From Rhizobium sp. CF080 (GTDB lineage: Bacteria; Pseudomonadota; Alphaproteobacteria; Rhizobiales; Rhizobiaceae), in assembly GCF_000282095.2 (NCBI RefSeq), contig NZ_AKKC02000003.1:1-64000 (forward strand): a stretch of 64,000 nt of DNA, written 5' to 3'. This document shows, piece by piece, positions 48,265-55,429 of this stretch. A model generated the notes under the pieces. That model was not told the origin of the DNA and searched no databases. It saw only the letters and a program-made list of their open reading frames with translations. Position numbers and translations under genes: made by a program. The first letter of the stretch is position 1, and the number at the start of each line of letters is the position of its first letter.

Positions 48265-48420
48265 TTAAATCCTGCCCATCAGCAGCAGGATAATGATGAT
48301 AAGGACCACGAGGCCCAATCCGCCCGACGGACCATAACCCCAGCCTCGGCTATAGCCCCAATTCGGCAACGCGCCAATGAGTAGCAGAATGAGGATGACG
48401 AGCAACACGGTTCCGAGCAT
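48265..48420 (-). CDS. DUF3309 family small membrane protein
   Basis: 51-residue protein read on the minus strand: MLGTVLLVILILLLIGALPNW, then a Tyr/Gly/Trp linker (GYSRGWGYGPSGG) and a second hydrophobic helix GLVVLIIIILLLMGRI. The pattern with ALPxWxYSxxWGYxPSG between two helices is that of DUF3309, common in alpha- and betaproteobacteria and often stress induced. GGAG lies 9 nt upstream of ATG 48420. An exact EcfG-type promoter sits 45-69 bp upstream. Function unknown; the promoter points to the general stress response. Confidence 0.85.
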   Translation of the reverse strand: MLGTVLLVILILLLIGALPNWGYSRGWGYGPSGGLGLVVLIIIILLLMGRI

Positions 48421-48464
48421 GATTTTCTACTCCGCTAGACAATCCGATATGGATTTGGCGAGGA

Positions 48465-48489
48465 AACGTGGCGCCGCGATTTTTGTTCC
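48465..48489 (-). promoter_or_regulatory. EcfG (RpoE2-type) promoter of DUF3309-lipoprotein
   Basis: Minus strand GGAAC (48489-48485), 16-bp spacer, CGTT (48468-48465): exact match to the alphaproteobacterial general stress sigma factor motif. It is 45 bp upstream of the DUF3309 start codon. Confidence 0.8.
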
Positions 48490-48619
48490 ATGGGCTTGCA
48501 AACGTGTGCTCTTCCGCGTGGTTAAAGTGCGTTAGCCAACGTTAACGGCAGGCGGAGATTCGCGATTTCCGAATTCAGCGGGGCGATTTTCTTGCGGGTC
48601 TGTCCCATGGATACCTACC

Positions 48620-48691
48620 ATATGTTGTGGGAAACAAACCGCGAAAACAGGGATGTCTGTGATTCGTCAGCGATTCGTTCCGCCTTTGACC
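48620..48691 (+). repeat. 72-bp GATTCG repeat, copy 2
   Basis: Gap-free alignment with copy 1 (about 78% by eye). GATTCG motifs at 48661 and 48672, again 11 bp apart. The shared core is GATTCGTCNGCGATTCGTTC. Confidence 0.8.
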
Positions 48692-48738
48692 CGAATGTTA
48701 ATTCAGCGTCCGAAATGCGCCTCAACCACCTGAATCGG

Positions 48739-48754
48739 CTAACGAAATGTTAAC
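48739..48754 (+). promoter_or_regulatory. CtrA-like box CTAA-N7-TTAAC
   Basis: CTAA (48739-48742), 7-bp spacer, TTAACCAT (48750-48757). The full CtrA consensus is TTAA-N7-TTAAC, so one base differs; the right half is the well-known TTAACCAT half-site. It lies inside the GANTC cluster. Confidence 0.5.
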
Positions 48755-48878
48755 CATATCAATGGATTGACTCCTGCGATTCTTCGTGAACGTGCAGCTT
48801 GCGGGTGAATCTCCAATTTGTGTGCACTCGAGTCCGGTACAGATTCAGGATGTCGTGGAGAAATCCGGAGTCTCATCA

Positions 48879-48950
48879 ATATGTAGCGGTGAACAAAAGC
48901 TGAATCCTCCCGAGTCTGCGATTCGTCTCCGATTCGTTCGCGTCTGTTCC
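48879..48950 (+). repeat. 72-bp GATTCG repeat, copy 3
   Basis: Most diverged copy (about 65% to copy 1 by eye), conserved at both ends: ATATGTAGCGGTGAACAAAA at the left and the GATTCG pair (48920 and 48931) near the right. Confidence 0.7.
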
Positions 48951-49143
48951 TTCACCTGTAAAATTCGAATCGCCTTTTCGCGATTCGATGCCCCCGCCGG
49001 CATTCTTCGGCCGCAAAACCATTTCTACAGGCTTGCGTTTGCCGGCCGAGATCGCCATGTGTTGCGAAGCTTGGGGTTTTGGGCGAAAGCGCGAAACCCA
49101 GGCGTTATGTGATGCGCGGAACCAGGCTTTGAATTTCCAGCCC

Positions 49144-52100
49144 ATGATGCTCAGCGGGCGCGGCGTCACCGCCGTCCTCGGACCCACCAATACCGGCAAG
49201 ACCCATTATGCCATCGAGCGAATGGTGGCGCATGGTACCGGCGTGATCGGCCTGCCGCTCCGGCTGCTGGCGCGCGAGGTCTATACGCGCCTTGTCGAGA
49301 AGGTCGGCGTCTCCCAGGTGGCGCTGGTCACCGGCGAGGAAAAGATCACTCCGCCGAATGCCCGCTTTTCCGTGTGCACCGTCGAGGCGATGCCACGCGA
49401 GACGAAGGCCTCTTTCGTCGCGATCGACGAGGTGCAGCTCGCTGGCGATCTCGAGCGCGGCCATATCTTCACCGACCGTATCCTGCACCTGCGCGGGCGC
49501 GATGAAACGCTGCTTCTGGGCGCCGCGACCATGCGGCCTATCCTTGAACGGCTTCTGCCGGGAATAACCGTCGTCGAGCGACCGCGCCTTTCGCAGCTCT
49601 TTTACGCGGGCCAGAAAAAGATTACCCGGCTGCCGCAGCGTTCCGCCATCGTGGCGTTTTCGGCCGACGAGGTCTATGCGATCGCCGAGCTCATTCGCCG
49701 CCAGCGCGGAGGTGCGGCGGTGGTGCTCGGCGCGCTCAGCCCGCGTACCCGCAATGCGCAGGTCGGCCTCTACCAGTCCGGCGACGTCGAATATCTCGTG
49801 GCGACGGATGCGATCGGCATGGGGCTCAATCTCGATGTCGATCACGTGGCGTTCGCCCAGGACCGGAAATTCGACGGCTACCAGTTCCGCAGCCTCAATC
49901 CTGCCGAACTCGCGCAGATCGCCGGCCGCGCCGGGCGGCATGTGCGGGACGGGACGTTCGGCGTGACCGGCCAGGTCGCGCCTTTCGAGGACGAATTGGT
50001 CGAGCGAATCGAAAGCCACCACTTCGATCCGGTAAAAGTGCTGCAATGGCGTTCGAAGAATCTCGATTTTTCGTCGCTCAAGGCTCTCCGGGAAAGCCTG
50101 GACGCTGCGCCAACCCTTGCAGGCCTGACGCGGGCGCTTCCTGCGACCGACAGCCAAGCCTTTGATTATCTTTCGCGTTATCCGGAAATCAAGGACATCG
50201 CGACGACGCCGCAGCGGGTCGAGAAGCTCTGGGAAGCCTGCGCCCTGCCGGACTACCGGCGTATCGCGCCGGCGCAGCACGCCGACCTTATTTCGACTCT
50301 TTTTTCCGATCTTGTACGCTTCGGGACGGTGAACGAAGAATTCATGGCGGAACAGGTCCGCCGCGCCGACCGCACCGATGGTGAAATCGACACACTGTCG
50401 GCCCGCATAGCGCAGATCCGGACCTGGACCTACGTCTCTAATCGCCCTGGTTGGCTTGCCGATCCGACACACTGGCAAGAAAAGACACGGGAAATAGAGG
50501 ATAGGTTATCGGACGCGCTACATGAAAGGTTGACGAAACGCTTTGTTGATCGCAGGACATCTGTGCTCATGAAGCGCCTGAGAGAGAATGCGATGCTGGA
50601 AGCTGAAATCAGTGTGAATGGCGATGTCTTTGTAGAAGGACATCACGTCGGGCAATTGGCCGGTTTCCGGTTCACGCCCGTTTCGGGAACCGAGGGGCCC
50701 GACGCCAAGGCGGTGCAGGGTGCCGCTCAGAAAGCGCTGGCGCTCGAATTCGAGGCGCGGGCGGCAAGGCTTTATGCATCGGGCAACAGCGACCTGGCGG
50801 TCGGATCCGATGGTTTCGTGCGCTGGCTCGGCGAGCCTATAGCCCGTCTTGCCGCGAGCGAGCATGTCATGCGTCCGCGCGTCATCCTGCTTGCCGACGA
50901 GCAGCTCACCGGCAATGCGCGCGAACATGTGCTCGCCCGCCTCGAGCGCTTCGTCAATCATCACATCGCGACGGTCTTGAAGCCGCTCGACGATCTGTCG
51001 CGCGCCGAAGACCTTCAGGGTCTCGCCAAGGGGCTGGCCTTCCAGCTCGTCGAAAATCTTGGCGTGCTGTTCCGGCGGGATGTCGCCGACGACGTGAAGT
51101 CGCTCGACCAGGATGCGCGCGCCTCGATGCGCCGCTACGGCATCCGTTTCGGCGCCTACCACGTCTTCATGCCCCTGCTTCTGAAGCCGGCTCCGGCCGA
51201 GCTCATCACGCTTCTCTGGGCGCTGGGGAATGACGGTCTCGACAAGCCCGGTTACGGCGATCTCATCCCGGCTCTGGCCGCGGGACGCACGTCGGTCGTC
51301 GCCGATCCGACTTTCGAGCGGATGTTCTACAAGCTTGCGGGTTTTCGTTTCCTCGGCAAGCGCGCCGTGCGTATCGACATCCTGGAGCGCCTTGCCGATC
51401 TCATCCGTCCGCTTCTGCAGTGGAAGCCCGGTGCGACGCCGCGTCCGGAAGGGGCCTATGACGGCCGCCGCTTCGTGGCCACGACCGCCATGCTTTCCAT
51501 TCTGGGTGCTACGCCGGACGACATGGAAGAAATCCTGAAAGGTCTCGGATATCGTGCCGATGCCGTGAAGGCGGAAGAAGCGCAGGCATTCCTGGCGGGC
51601 CAGGACGTCGGTTCGGCGGGCGCTGTGGCTGCCACCGCTTCGGCTCCGGCAGAAGAGACGCCGGAGGTTTCCGAAACCGATGATGCCGATGCGAGCGAGG
51701 CTCAGGCCGAGACGGCTGCTGAAGCCGCTCCGGCCGAGAGCTCGGCGGAAGCTGCTCCGGCCGAAGCTTCGGCAACCGAGCCGGTTGCTTCCGATGAAGC
51801 TCCCGCGGAGCAGGCGCCGGCTGCCGAACCGACCGACGAGGCAAAGGCTGCCGAGGCTGGAGAGCCGAAACCGGTCCTGTTGTGGCGTCCGGGCGGCGGT
51901 CGTGAAAACAACCAGCGTGGCGGACGTCCGCAGCATGGCGATCGTCGTGGCTATGGCGGCCAGCGCAACAACGCCGGGGGCGAAGCAGCGGGCCAGCCGG
52001 CTCAGGGTCGTCGCGACGGTGGCGAGCGGCGCGATGCGCGTCCGAACGGCGGTGGTGATCGCCGGGACGGCGGCAAGCCCAACCGCGACAACAATCGCCG

Positions 52101-52320
52101 GCCAGACAACAATAACAACAACAATGGCGGCAACCGCGGGGGCGATCGTCCGAACCGTGGGGAGCGCCACGAAGGCGGTCCTCGTCCGGACCGCAACGAC
52201 CGCGGCAAAGGGCCGCAGCCCGCTCGCTTCGAGGCAAAGCCGCCGCGCAAGGAAAAGCCGATCGATCCCGATTCGCCCTTTGCAAAGCTTGCAGCTCTCA
52301 AGGAGCAGATGAAGAAGTAG
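49144..52320 (+). CDS. SUV3/MgpS-like DExH RNA helicase with Ala-acidic and RGG-like tail
   Basis: 1058 residues from the chosen ATG. The helicase core is at the very N-terminus: GPTNTGKTHYA (Walker A), AIDEVQL (DExH variant DEVQ), LLLGAATMRP, VVLGALSPRTRNAQ, ATDAIGMGLNLDVDHVAF and QIAGRAGRH (motif VI), the pattern of the Suv3-type superfamily 2 helicases. About 820-910 is Ala/Glu-rich acidic; the last 140 residues are Gly/Arg/Asn-rich (NNNNNNGGNRGGDR), a likely RNA-binding, disordered tail. The frame is open to 48988, but the upstream part is spacer-like and overlaps GANTC sites. The S4-domain gene starts 4 bp after the stop, suggesting a joint RNA-related role. Confidence 0.88.
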   Translation: MMLSGRGVTAVLGPTNTGKTHYAIERMVAHGTGVIGLPLRLLAREVYTRLVEKVGVSQVALVTGEEKITPPNARFSVCTVEAMPRETKASFVAIDEVQLAGDLERGHIFTDRILHLRGRDETLLLGAATMRPILERLLPGITVVERPRLSQLFYAGQKKITRLPQRSAIVAFSADEVYAIAELIRRQRGGAAVVLGALSPRTRNAQVGLYQSGDVEYLVATDAIGMGLNLDVDHVAFAQDRKFDGYQFRSLNPAELAQIAGRAGRHVRDGTFGVTGQVAPFEDELVERIESHHFDPVKVLQWRSKNLDFSSLKALRESLDAAPTLAGLTRALPATDSQAFDYLSRYPEIKDIATTPQRVEKLWEACALPDYRRIAPAQHADLISTLFSDLVRFGTVNEEFMAEQVRRADRTDGEIDTLSARIAQIRTWTYVSNRPGWLADPTHWQEKTREIEDRLSDALHERLTKRFVDRRTSVLMKRLRENAMLEAEISVNGDVFVEGHHVGQLAGFRFTPVSGTEGPDAKAVQGAAQKALALEFEARAARLYASGNSDLAVGSDGFVRWLGEPIARLAASEHVMRPRVILLADEQLTGNAREHVLARLERFVNHHIATVLKPLDDLSRAEDLQGLAKGLAFQLVENLGVLFRRDVADDVKSLDQDARASMRRYGIRFGAYHVFMPLLLKPAPAELITLLWALGNDGLDKPGYGDLIPALAAGRTSVVADPTFERMFYKLAGFRFLGKRAVRIDILERLADLIRPLLQWKPGATPRPEGAYDGRRFVATTAMLSILGATPDDMEEILKGLGYRADAVKAEEAQAFLAGQDVGSAGAVAATASAPAEETPEVSETDDADASEAQAETAAEAAPAESSAEAAPAEASATEPVASDEAPAEQAPAAEPTDEAKAAEAGEPKPVLLWRPGGGRENNQRGGRPQHGDRRGYGGQRNNAGGEAAGQPAQGRRDGGERRDARPNGGGDRRDGGKPNRDNNRRPDNNNNNNGGNRGGDRPNRGERHEGGPRPDRNDRGKGPQPARFEAKPPRKEKPIDPDSPFAKLAALKEQMKK

Positions 52321-52323
52321 GCC

Positions 52324-52737
52324 ATGACGGAAAAACAGCCACAATCCGGTTCGCGTCAGCGCATCGACAAGTGGCTGTTTTTTGCCCGCATGGCGAAGTC
52401 GCGGTCGATCGCCCAGGATATGATCCGCTCCAACCACGTGCGGGTCAATGGCGATCTGGTTTCCCAGCCGAGCTCCCAGGTGAAGCCGGGCGACCGCATC
52501 GATCTCAAGCTCGAGCGTCGCGATCTTGTGCTGGTGGTGAAGACCGGCGGGGAACGGCGGGGTCCTTTCGAAGAGGCCCGGCTGCTCTACGAAGACATCA
52601 GCCCGCCTTCTGAAGAAACCAGAAGGCTGACGCTGTTCGAGCAGGCGCAACGCGCCCAGGGAAGCGGGCGGCCGACCAAGAAGGAGCGCCGGGAGACCGA
52701 TCGACTGATTCCTGGTCTCGACGCGGACCTGGATTAG
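52324..52737 (+). CDS. S4-domain RNA-binding protein, Hsp15-like
   Basis: 137-residue protein with an N-terminal S4 domain: RQRIDKWLFFARMAKSRSIAQDMIRSNHVRVNGDLVSQPSSQVKPGDRI, the typical start of heat-shock protein 15 (ribosome-associated) relatives. The C-terminal part is basic and charged (RPTKKERRETDRL). Hsp15 rescues stalled 50S subunits; here the function is inferred by similarity. It starts 4 bp after the helicase stop, so it is translationally linked. A rough AAAACCA/TGGTTTT hairpin follows (about 52739-52768). Confidence 0.87.
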   Translation: MTEKQPQSGSRQRIDKWLFFARMAKSRSIAQDMIRSNHVRVNGDLVSQPSSQVKPGDRIDLKLERRDLVLVVKTGGERRGPFEEARLLYEDISPPSEETRRLTLFEQAQRAQGSGRPTKKERRETDRLIPGLDADLD

Positions 52738-52941
52738 AAAAAACCACCCGCTACGCGTTGGTTTTCAGCACGGATATCCTTGCTAAGCCAAGCCAAAGGC
52801 TTTACCTGACTGTCGAAAAGCCGGATCCGCCTACCTCCTGTCAGTTTCGCAGTTGGGTTTTCGCCTCTCCCGGCTTTCCGGTGTGCCGGCGCTTCCCATC
52901 CGTCGACGTGCCGCTGATCCGTGAGAGTCCTGGAGTGCTGC

Positions 52942-53280
52942 ATGACGTATGTCGTGACCGACAATTGTATCCGCTGCAAGTATACCGACTGCGTCGAGGT
53001 CTGCCCGGTCGACTGTTTTTATGAAGGCGAAAACTTCCTCGTCATCCATCCCGACGAGTGCATCGACTGCGGCGTCTGCGAACCGGAATGTCCCGCGGAG
53101 GCGATCAAGCCGGATACGGAACCGGGTCTCGACAAATGGCTCAAGATCAACTCCGAATTTGCCCAGATCTGGCCGAATATAACGGTCAAGCGTGATGCCT
53201 TGCCCGAGGCCAAGGAGATGGACGGCGTCGCCAACAAGTACGAGCAGTATTTCTCCGCCGAACCGGGCAAGGGCGACTGA
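52942..53280 (+). CDS. fdxA: Seven-iron ferredoxin FdxA
   Basis: 112-residue [3Fe-4S][4Fe-4S] ferredoxin. [22 protein letters not shown] and [12 protein letters not shown] hold the cluster cysteines, with the [10 protein letters not shown] segment of the 7Fe type; the C-terminal 50 residues ([24 protein letters not shown]) are the usual extension. The ATG at 52942 follows GGAG by 9 nt; the open frame extends to 52921. It acts as a low-potential electron carrier in the cytosol; partners unknown. It is commonly next to carD in rhizobia. Confidence 0.95.
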   Translation: MTYVVTDNCIRCKYTDCVEVCPVDCFYEGENFLVIHPDECIDCGVCEPECPAEAIKPDTEPGLDKWLKINSEFAQIWPNITVKRDALPEAKEMDGVANKYEQYFSAEPGKGD

Positions 53281-53667
53281 GATTTGCAGCTGCGGGATGG
53301 CTCTGTAGCCGTTTCGAATCACTTTGCCTTTTTGTTGGGCAGAGTGCGAGTGTGGCTCTCTGTGCACGTGCAAAAGCAAATTATTGATTTCCGCACTTTT
53401 TTGTGCTAGACAATAAGAACTGTTCCACAAGGCGGCACGTGTGTGCCCAAAAAACATCACGAAAGCAACAGACCACCCAACGCGCGGTTTCCGTGACATT
53501 GCAACGCTTAGATGTTGTCGGTCGCAGTTCGCGATGGGGTGTTTTTTCGCTCGCGTTGGTCGGACCAGTATGGAGTGACCCGACGGTTTCCCCCGTCTCA
53601 TCCGGGCCTGACAGACCCGGTTCCCCCGACCCGGCAACGGGTGAGTAACAGGGAGTTTGTGAAACGA
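53281..53667. other. 387-bp spacer between fdxA and carD
   Basis: No gene seen. It contains a candidate promoter (53384-53412) and, if that is right, a leader of about 250 nt rich in G/C hairpins such as CCGGGCCTGACAGACCCGG around 53600-53620. The long leader may have a regulatory role. Confidence 0.45.
53384..53412 (+). promoter_or_regulatory. Candidate sigma70 promoter of carD
   Basis: TTGATT (53384-53389), 17-bp spacer, TAGACA (53407-53412) in the most AT-rich part of the gap. Confidence 0.45.
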
Positions 53668-54240
53668 ATGACGACTCAGCAGAAAAAGACTTCTCCCGCA
53701 CGCCAGGGCTTCAAGACTGGTGAATCGATTGTTTATCCCGCTCATGGTGTAGGCACTATCTCTGCTATCGAAGAGCAGGAAGTAGCCGGCATGAAGCTTG
53801 AGCTTTTCGTGATCGATTTCGAAAAGGACAAGATGCGCCTCAAGGTGCCGGTTGCAAAGGCCGTCAGCATCGGCATGCGCAAGCTGTCCGAAACGGATTT
53901 TGTCGAGCGTGCTCTCAAGGTGGTTCAGGGCAAGGCTCGTGTGAAGCGCACCATGTGGTCGCGCCGCGCCCAGGAATATGATGCCAAGATCAATTCCGGT
54001 GACCTGATTTCGATCGCGGAAGTTGTCCGCGACCTCTATCGCGCCGAGAACCAGCCGGAACAGTCCTATTCCGAGCGCCAGCTTTACGAAGCCGCTCTCG
54101 ACCGCATGGCTCGTGAAATCGCGGCCGTGAACAAGATGTCTGAAACCGAAGCCGTTCGCCTTGTCGAGGTCAACCTCGCCAAGGGTCCCAAGCGCGGCAA
54201 GAACGTCGAGGAAGATGAGGCGCAGGAAGAAGCGGCCTGA
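53668..54240 (+). CDS. carD: CarD-family transcriptional regulator
   Basis: 190-residue RNA polymerase-binding regulator. After a short polar N-terminus the CarD/CdnL RNAP-interaction domain starts FKTGESIVYPAHGVGTISAIEEQEVAGMKLELFVIDF, followed by the helical domain with the KRTMWSRRAQEYDAKINSGD segment and an acidic C-terminus (EEDEAQEEAA). It binds the beta subunit and stabilises open complexes, in many bacteria at rRNA promoters. The ATG at 53668 has GGGAG about 12 nt upstream; a GTG at 53659 is too close to it. The gene ends in a strong terminator. Confidence 0.93.
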   Translation: MTTQQKKTSPARQGFKTGESIVYPAHGVGTISAIEEQEVAGMKLELFVIDFEKDKMRLKVPVAKAVSIGMRKLSETDFVERALKVVQGKARVKRTMWSRRAQEYDAKINSGDLISIAEVVRDLYRAENQPEQSYSERQLYEAALDRMAREIAAVNKMSETEAVRLVEVNLAKGPKRGKNVEEDEAQEEAA

Positions 54241-54261
54241 TCATCCAGCCATAGTTCTCTC

Positions 54262-54290
54262 AAAAACCCGGCCGTCGAGCCGGGTTTTTT
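54262..54290 (+). terminator. Intrinsic terminator of carD
   Basis: AAAAACCCGGC/GCCGGGTTTTT, 6-nt loop, with T-run; it ends 4 bp before the rpoH2 promoter. Confidence 0.95.
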
Positions 54291-54293
54291 ATT

Positions 54294-54318
54294 GGAACTT
54301 TTTGCCCGCCCCCGCGTT
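54294..54318 (+). promoter_or_regulatory. EcfG (RpoE2-type) promoter of rpoH2
   Basis: GGAAC (54294-54298), exactly 16 bp, CGTT (54315-54318). In S. meliloti rpoH2 is a member of the RpoE2 general stress regulon, in agreement with this site. Confidence 0.85.
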
Positions 54319-54547
54319 AATCCGCCGGAACGGCGAACTGATGTGCATCGGTTTGCGTTCGGGACAGCTAAGTGCGGGGCGGAAGGTCGGTCTCTTGAGC
54401 CGATGTGAATCCCCCGCTGAACTCAAGACGAGGGGAGCAAAAGCGGCAGGAAACTCAAGCAATCATCGTTCGGGCTGGTCGCGTGCACGGTGTTTTTGGT
54501 TTGTGCCTCGCTGTTTTTGTCGGATCAGACCGTTCACGGAGAACACG

Positions 54548-55414
54548 ATGACAGCCATGTCCGCAGACCGCACGATGATCAAGATAGCAATGTCCGCTCC
54601 ATATCTCGCCCGGGAGGAGGAGCGCGATCTGGCGGTCCGCTGGAAGGACGATCAGGACCAGGATGCCCGCAACCAGATCGCCCTTGCGCATATGCGTCTC
54701 GTGATCGCCATGGCCTCGAAGTTCCGGGGCTTCGGTTTGCCGATGAGCGACCTCGTACAAGAGGGCTATGTAGGGCTGCTCGAAGCGGCGGCAAGGTTTG
54801 AGCCGGCCCGTGACGTGCGTTTTTCCACTTATGCCAGCTGGTGGATCCGCGCTTCCATGCAGGATTATATTCTTCGAAACTGGTCGATCGTGCGTGGCGG
54901 CACCAGTTCAGCGCAGAAGGCGCTGTTCTTCAATCTTCGCCGGCTGCGCGCCAAGCTCGCCCGCGGTGATTCCAATCTCACCGCCCGGGCCATTCATGAA
55001 GAGATCGCGGTTGCGCTCGGCGTCAGTGTTGCCGACGTTCAGACCATGGATGCCCGCCTTTCCGGCAACGATTCCTCGCTGCAGGCGCCATCGATCGCGG
55101 GCGATGCGGATAGCGGCGAACGGCTCGATATGCTCGCCAGCGCCGAACCTTTGCCGGATGAGCAGGTTTCCGGAATGATCGACGGCGAGCGCCGTCTGAA
55201 ATGGCTGCAGGGCGCGCTCACCAAGCTCAACGACCGGGAAAAGAAGATTATTCGCGCTCGCCGCCTGACGGACGATGGCGCGACGCTCGAAGCGCTCGGC
55301 GCGGAGCTCGGTATTTCCAAGGAGCGCGTGCGGCAGATCGAAAGCCGGGCGATCGAAAAGCTCAAGTCGGCGCTGGTGTCCGCCAATCCGCAGATGGCAG
55401 CGGCCGCCTGCTGA
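54548..55414 (+). CDS. rpoH2: RNA polymerase sigma-32 factor RpoH2
   Basis: 288-residue group 3 sigma factor. Regions visible: sigma 2 with AHMRLVIAMASKFRGFGLPMSDLVQEGYVGLLEAA and RFSTYASWWIRASMQDYILRNWSIVR (-10 recognition and the RpoH box area), and sigma 4 ending LGAELGISKERVRQIESRAIEKLK. Length (about 290) and sequence fit the second RpoH of Rhizobiaceae, used for heat, oxidative and stationary stress. The ATG at 54548 follows GGAG by 7 nt. Transcription from the EcfG promoter would place it under PhyR-NepR-EcfG control. A hairpin overlaps the stop. Confidence 0.9.
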   Translation: MTAMSADRTMIKIAMSAPYLAREEERDLAVRWKDDQDQDARNQIALAHMRLVIAMASKFRGFGLPMSDLVQEGYVGLLEAAARFEPARDVRFSTYASWWIRASMQDYILRNWSIVRGGTSSAQKALFFNLRRLRAKLARGDSNLTARAIHEEIAVALGVSVADVQTMDARLSGNDSSLQAPSIAGDADSGERLDMLASAEPLPDEQVSGMIDGERRLKWLQGALTKLNDREKKIIRARRLTDDGATLEALGAELGISKERVRQIESRAIEKLKSALVSANPQMAAAAC

Positions 55415-55421
55415 GGCGGCC
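55402..55421 (+). other. Hairpin overlapping the rpoH2 stop codon
   Basis: GGCCGCC/GGCGGCC, perfect 7-bp stem with a 6-nt loop that contains the TGA. There is no T-run. It resembles the arrangement at the pyc stop. Confidence 0.5.
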
Positions 55422-55429
55422 AGCCGATC

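Larger units (their letters stand above)
48661..48986. promoter_or_regulatory. Dense cluster of 15 GANTC (CcrM) sites
   Basis: GANTC starts at 48661, 48672, 48732, 48769, 48778, 48807, 48830, 48842, 48868, 48902, 48912, 48920, 48931, 48967 and 48982. Chance predicts about 1.3 in 326 bp at equal base use. GANTC is the target of the cell-cycle methyltransferase CcrM in alphaproteobacteria. Function of the cluster is not known. Confidence 0.75.
48421..49143. other. 723-bp regulatory spacer upstream of the helicase gene
   Basis: No protein gene is called here. It holds the EcfG promoter of the DUF3309 operon, repeat copies 2 and 3, 16 GANTC sites (15 of them within 48661-48986), a near-consensus CtrA box and several GTTAAC sequences. 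The open frame at 48786-49112 runs through repeat copy 3 and is not supported. Confidence 0.8.
54241..54547. other. 307-bp spacer between carD and rpoH2
   Basis: No gene seen. It holds the carD terminator (54262-54290), the EcfG promoter of rpoH2 (54294-54318) and an rpoH2 leader of about 220 nt. Confidence 0.7.

Noticed and set aside
48620..48950. Repeats as a CRISPR array
   Set aside because: Only three diverged copies at unequal distances (one is about 800 bp away), no spacers of equal length, and no cas gene.
48661..48986. GANTC cluster as the chromosome replication origin
   Set aside because: Neighbouring genes (phaB, helicase) are not those of known alphaproteobacterial origins (hemE side), and no clear DnaA boxes were seen.
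48786..49112. Open frame of 108 codons before the helicase
   Set aside because: It starts with GTG, has no ribosome site, runs through repeat copy 3 and most of the GANTC cluster, and its translation has no recognisable pattern.
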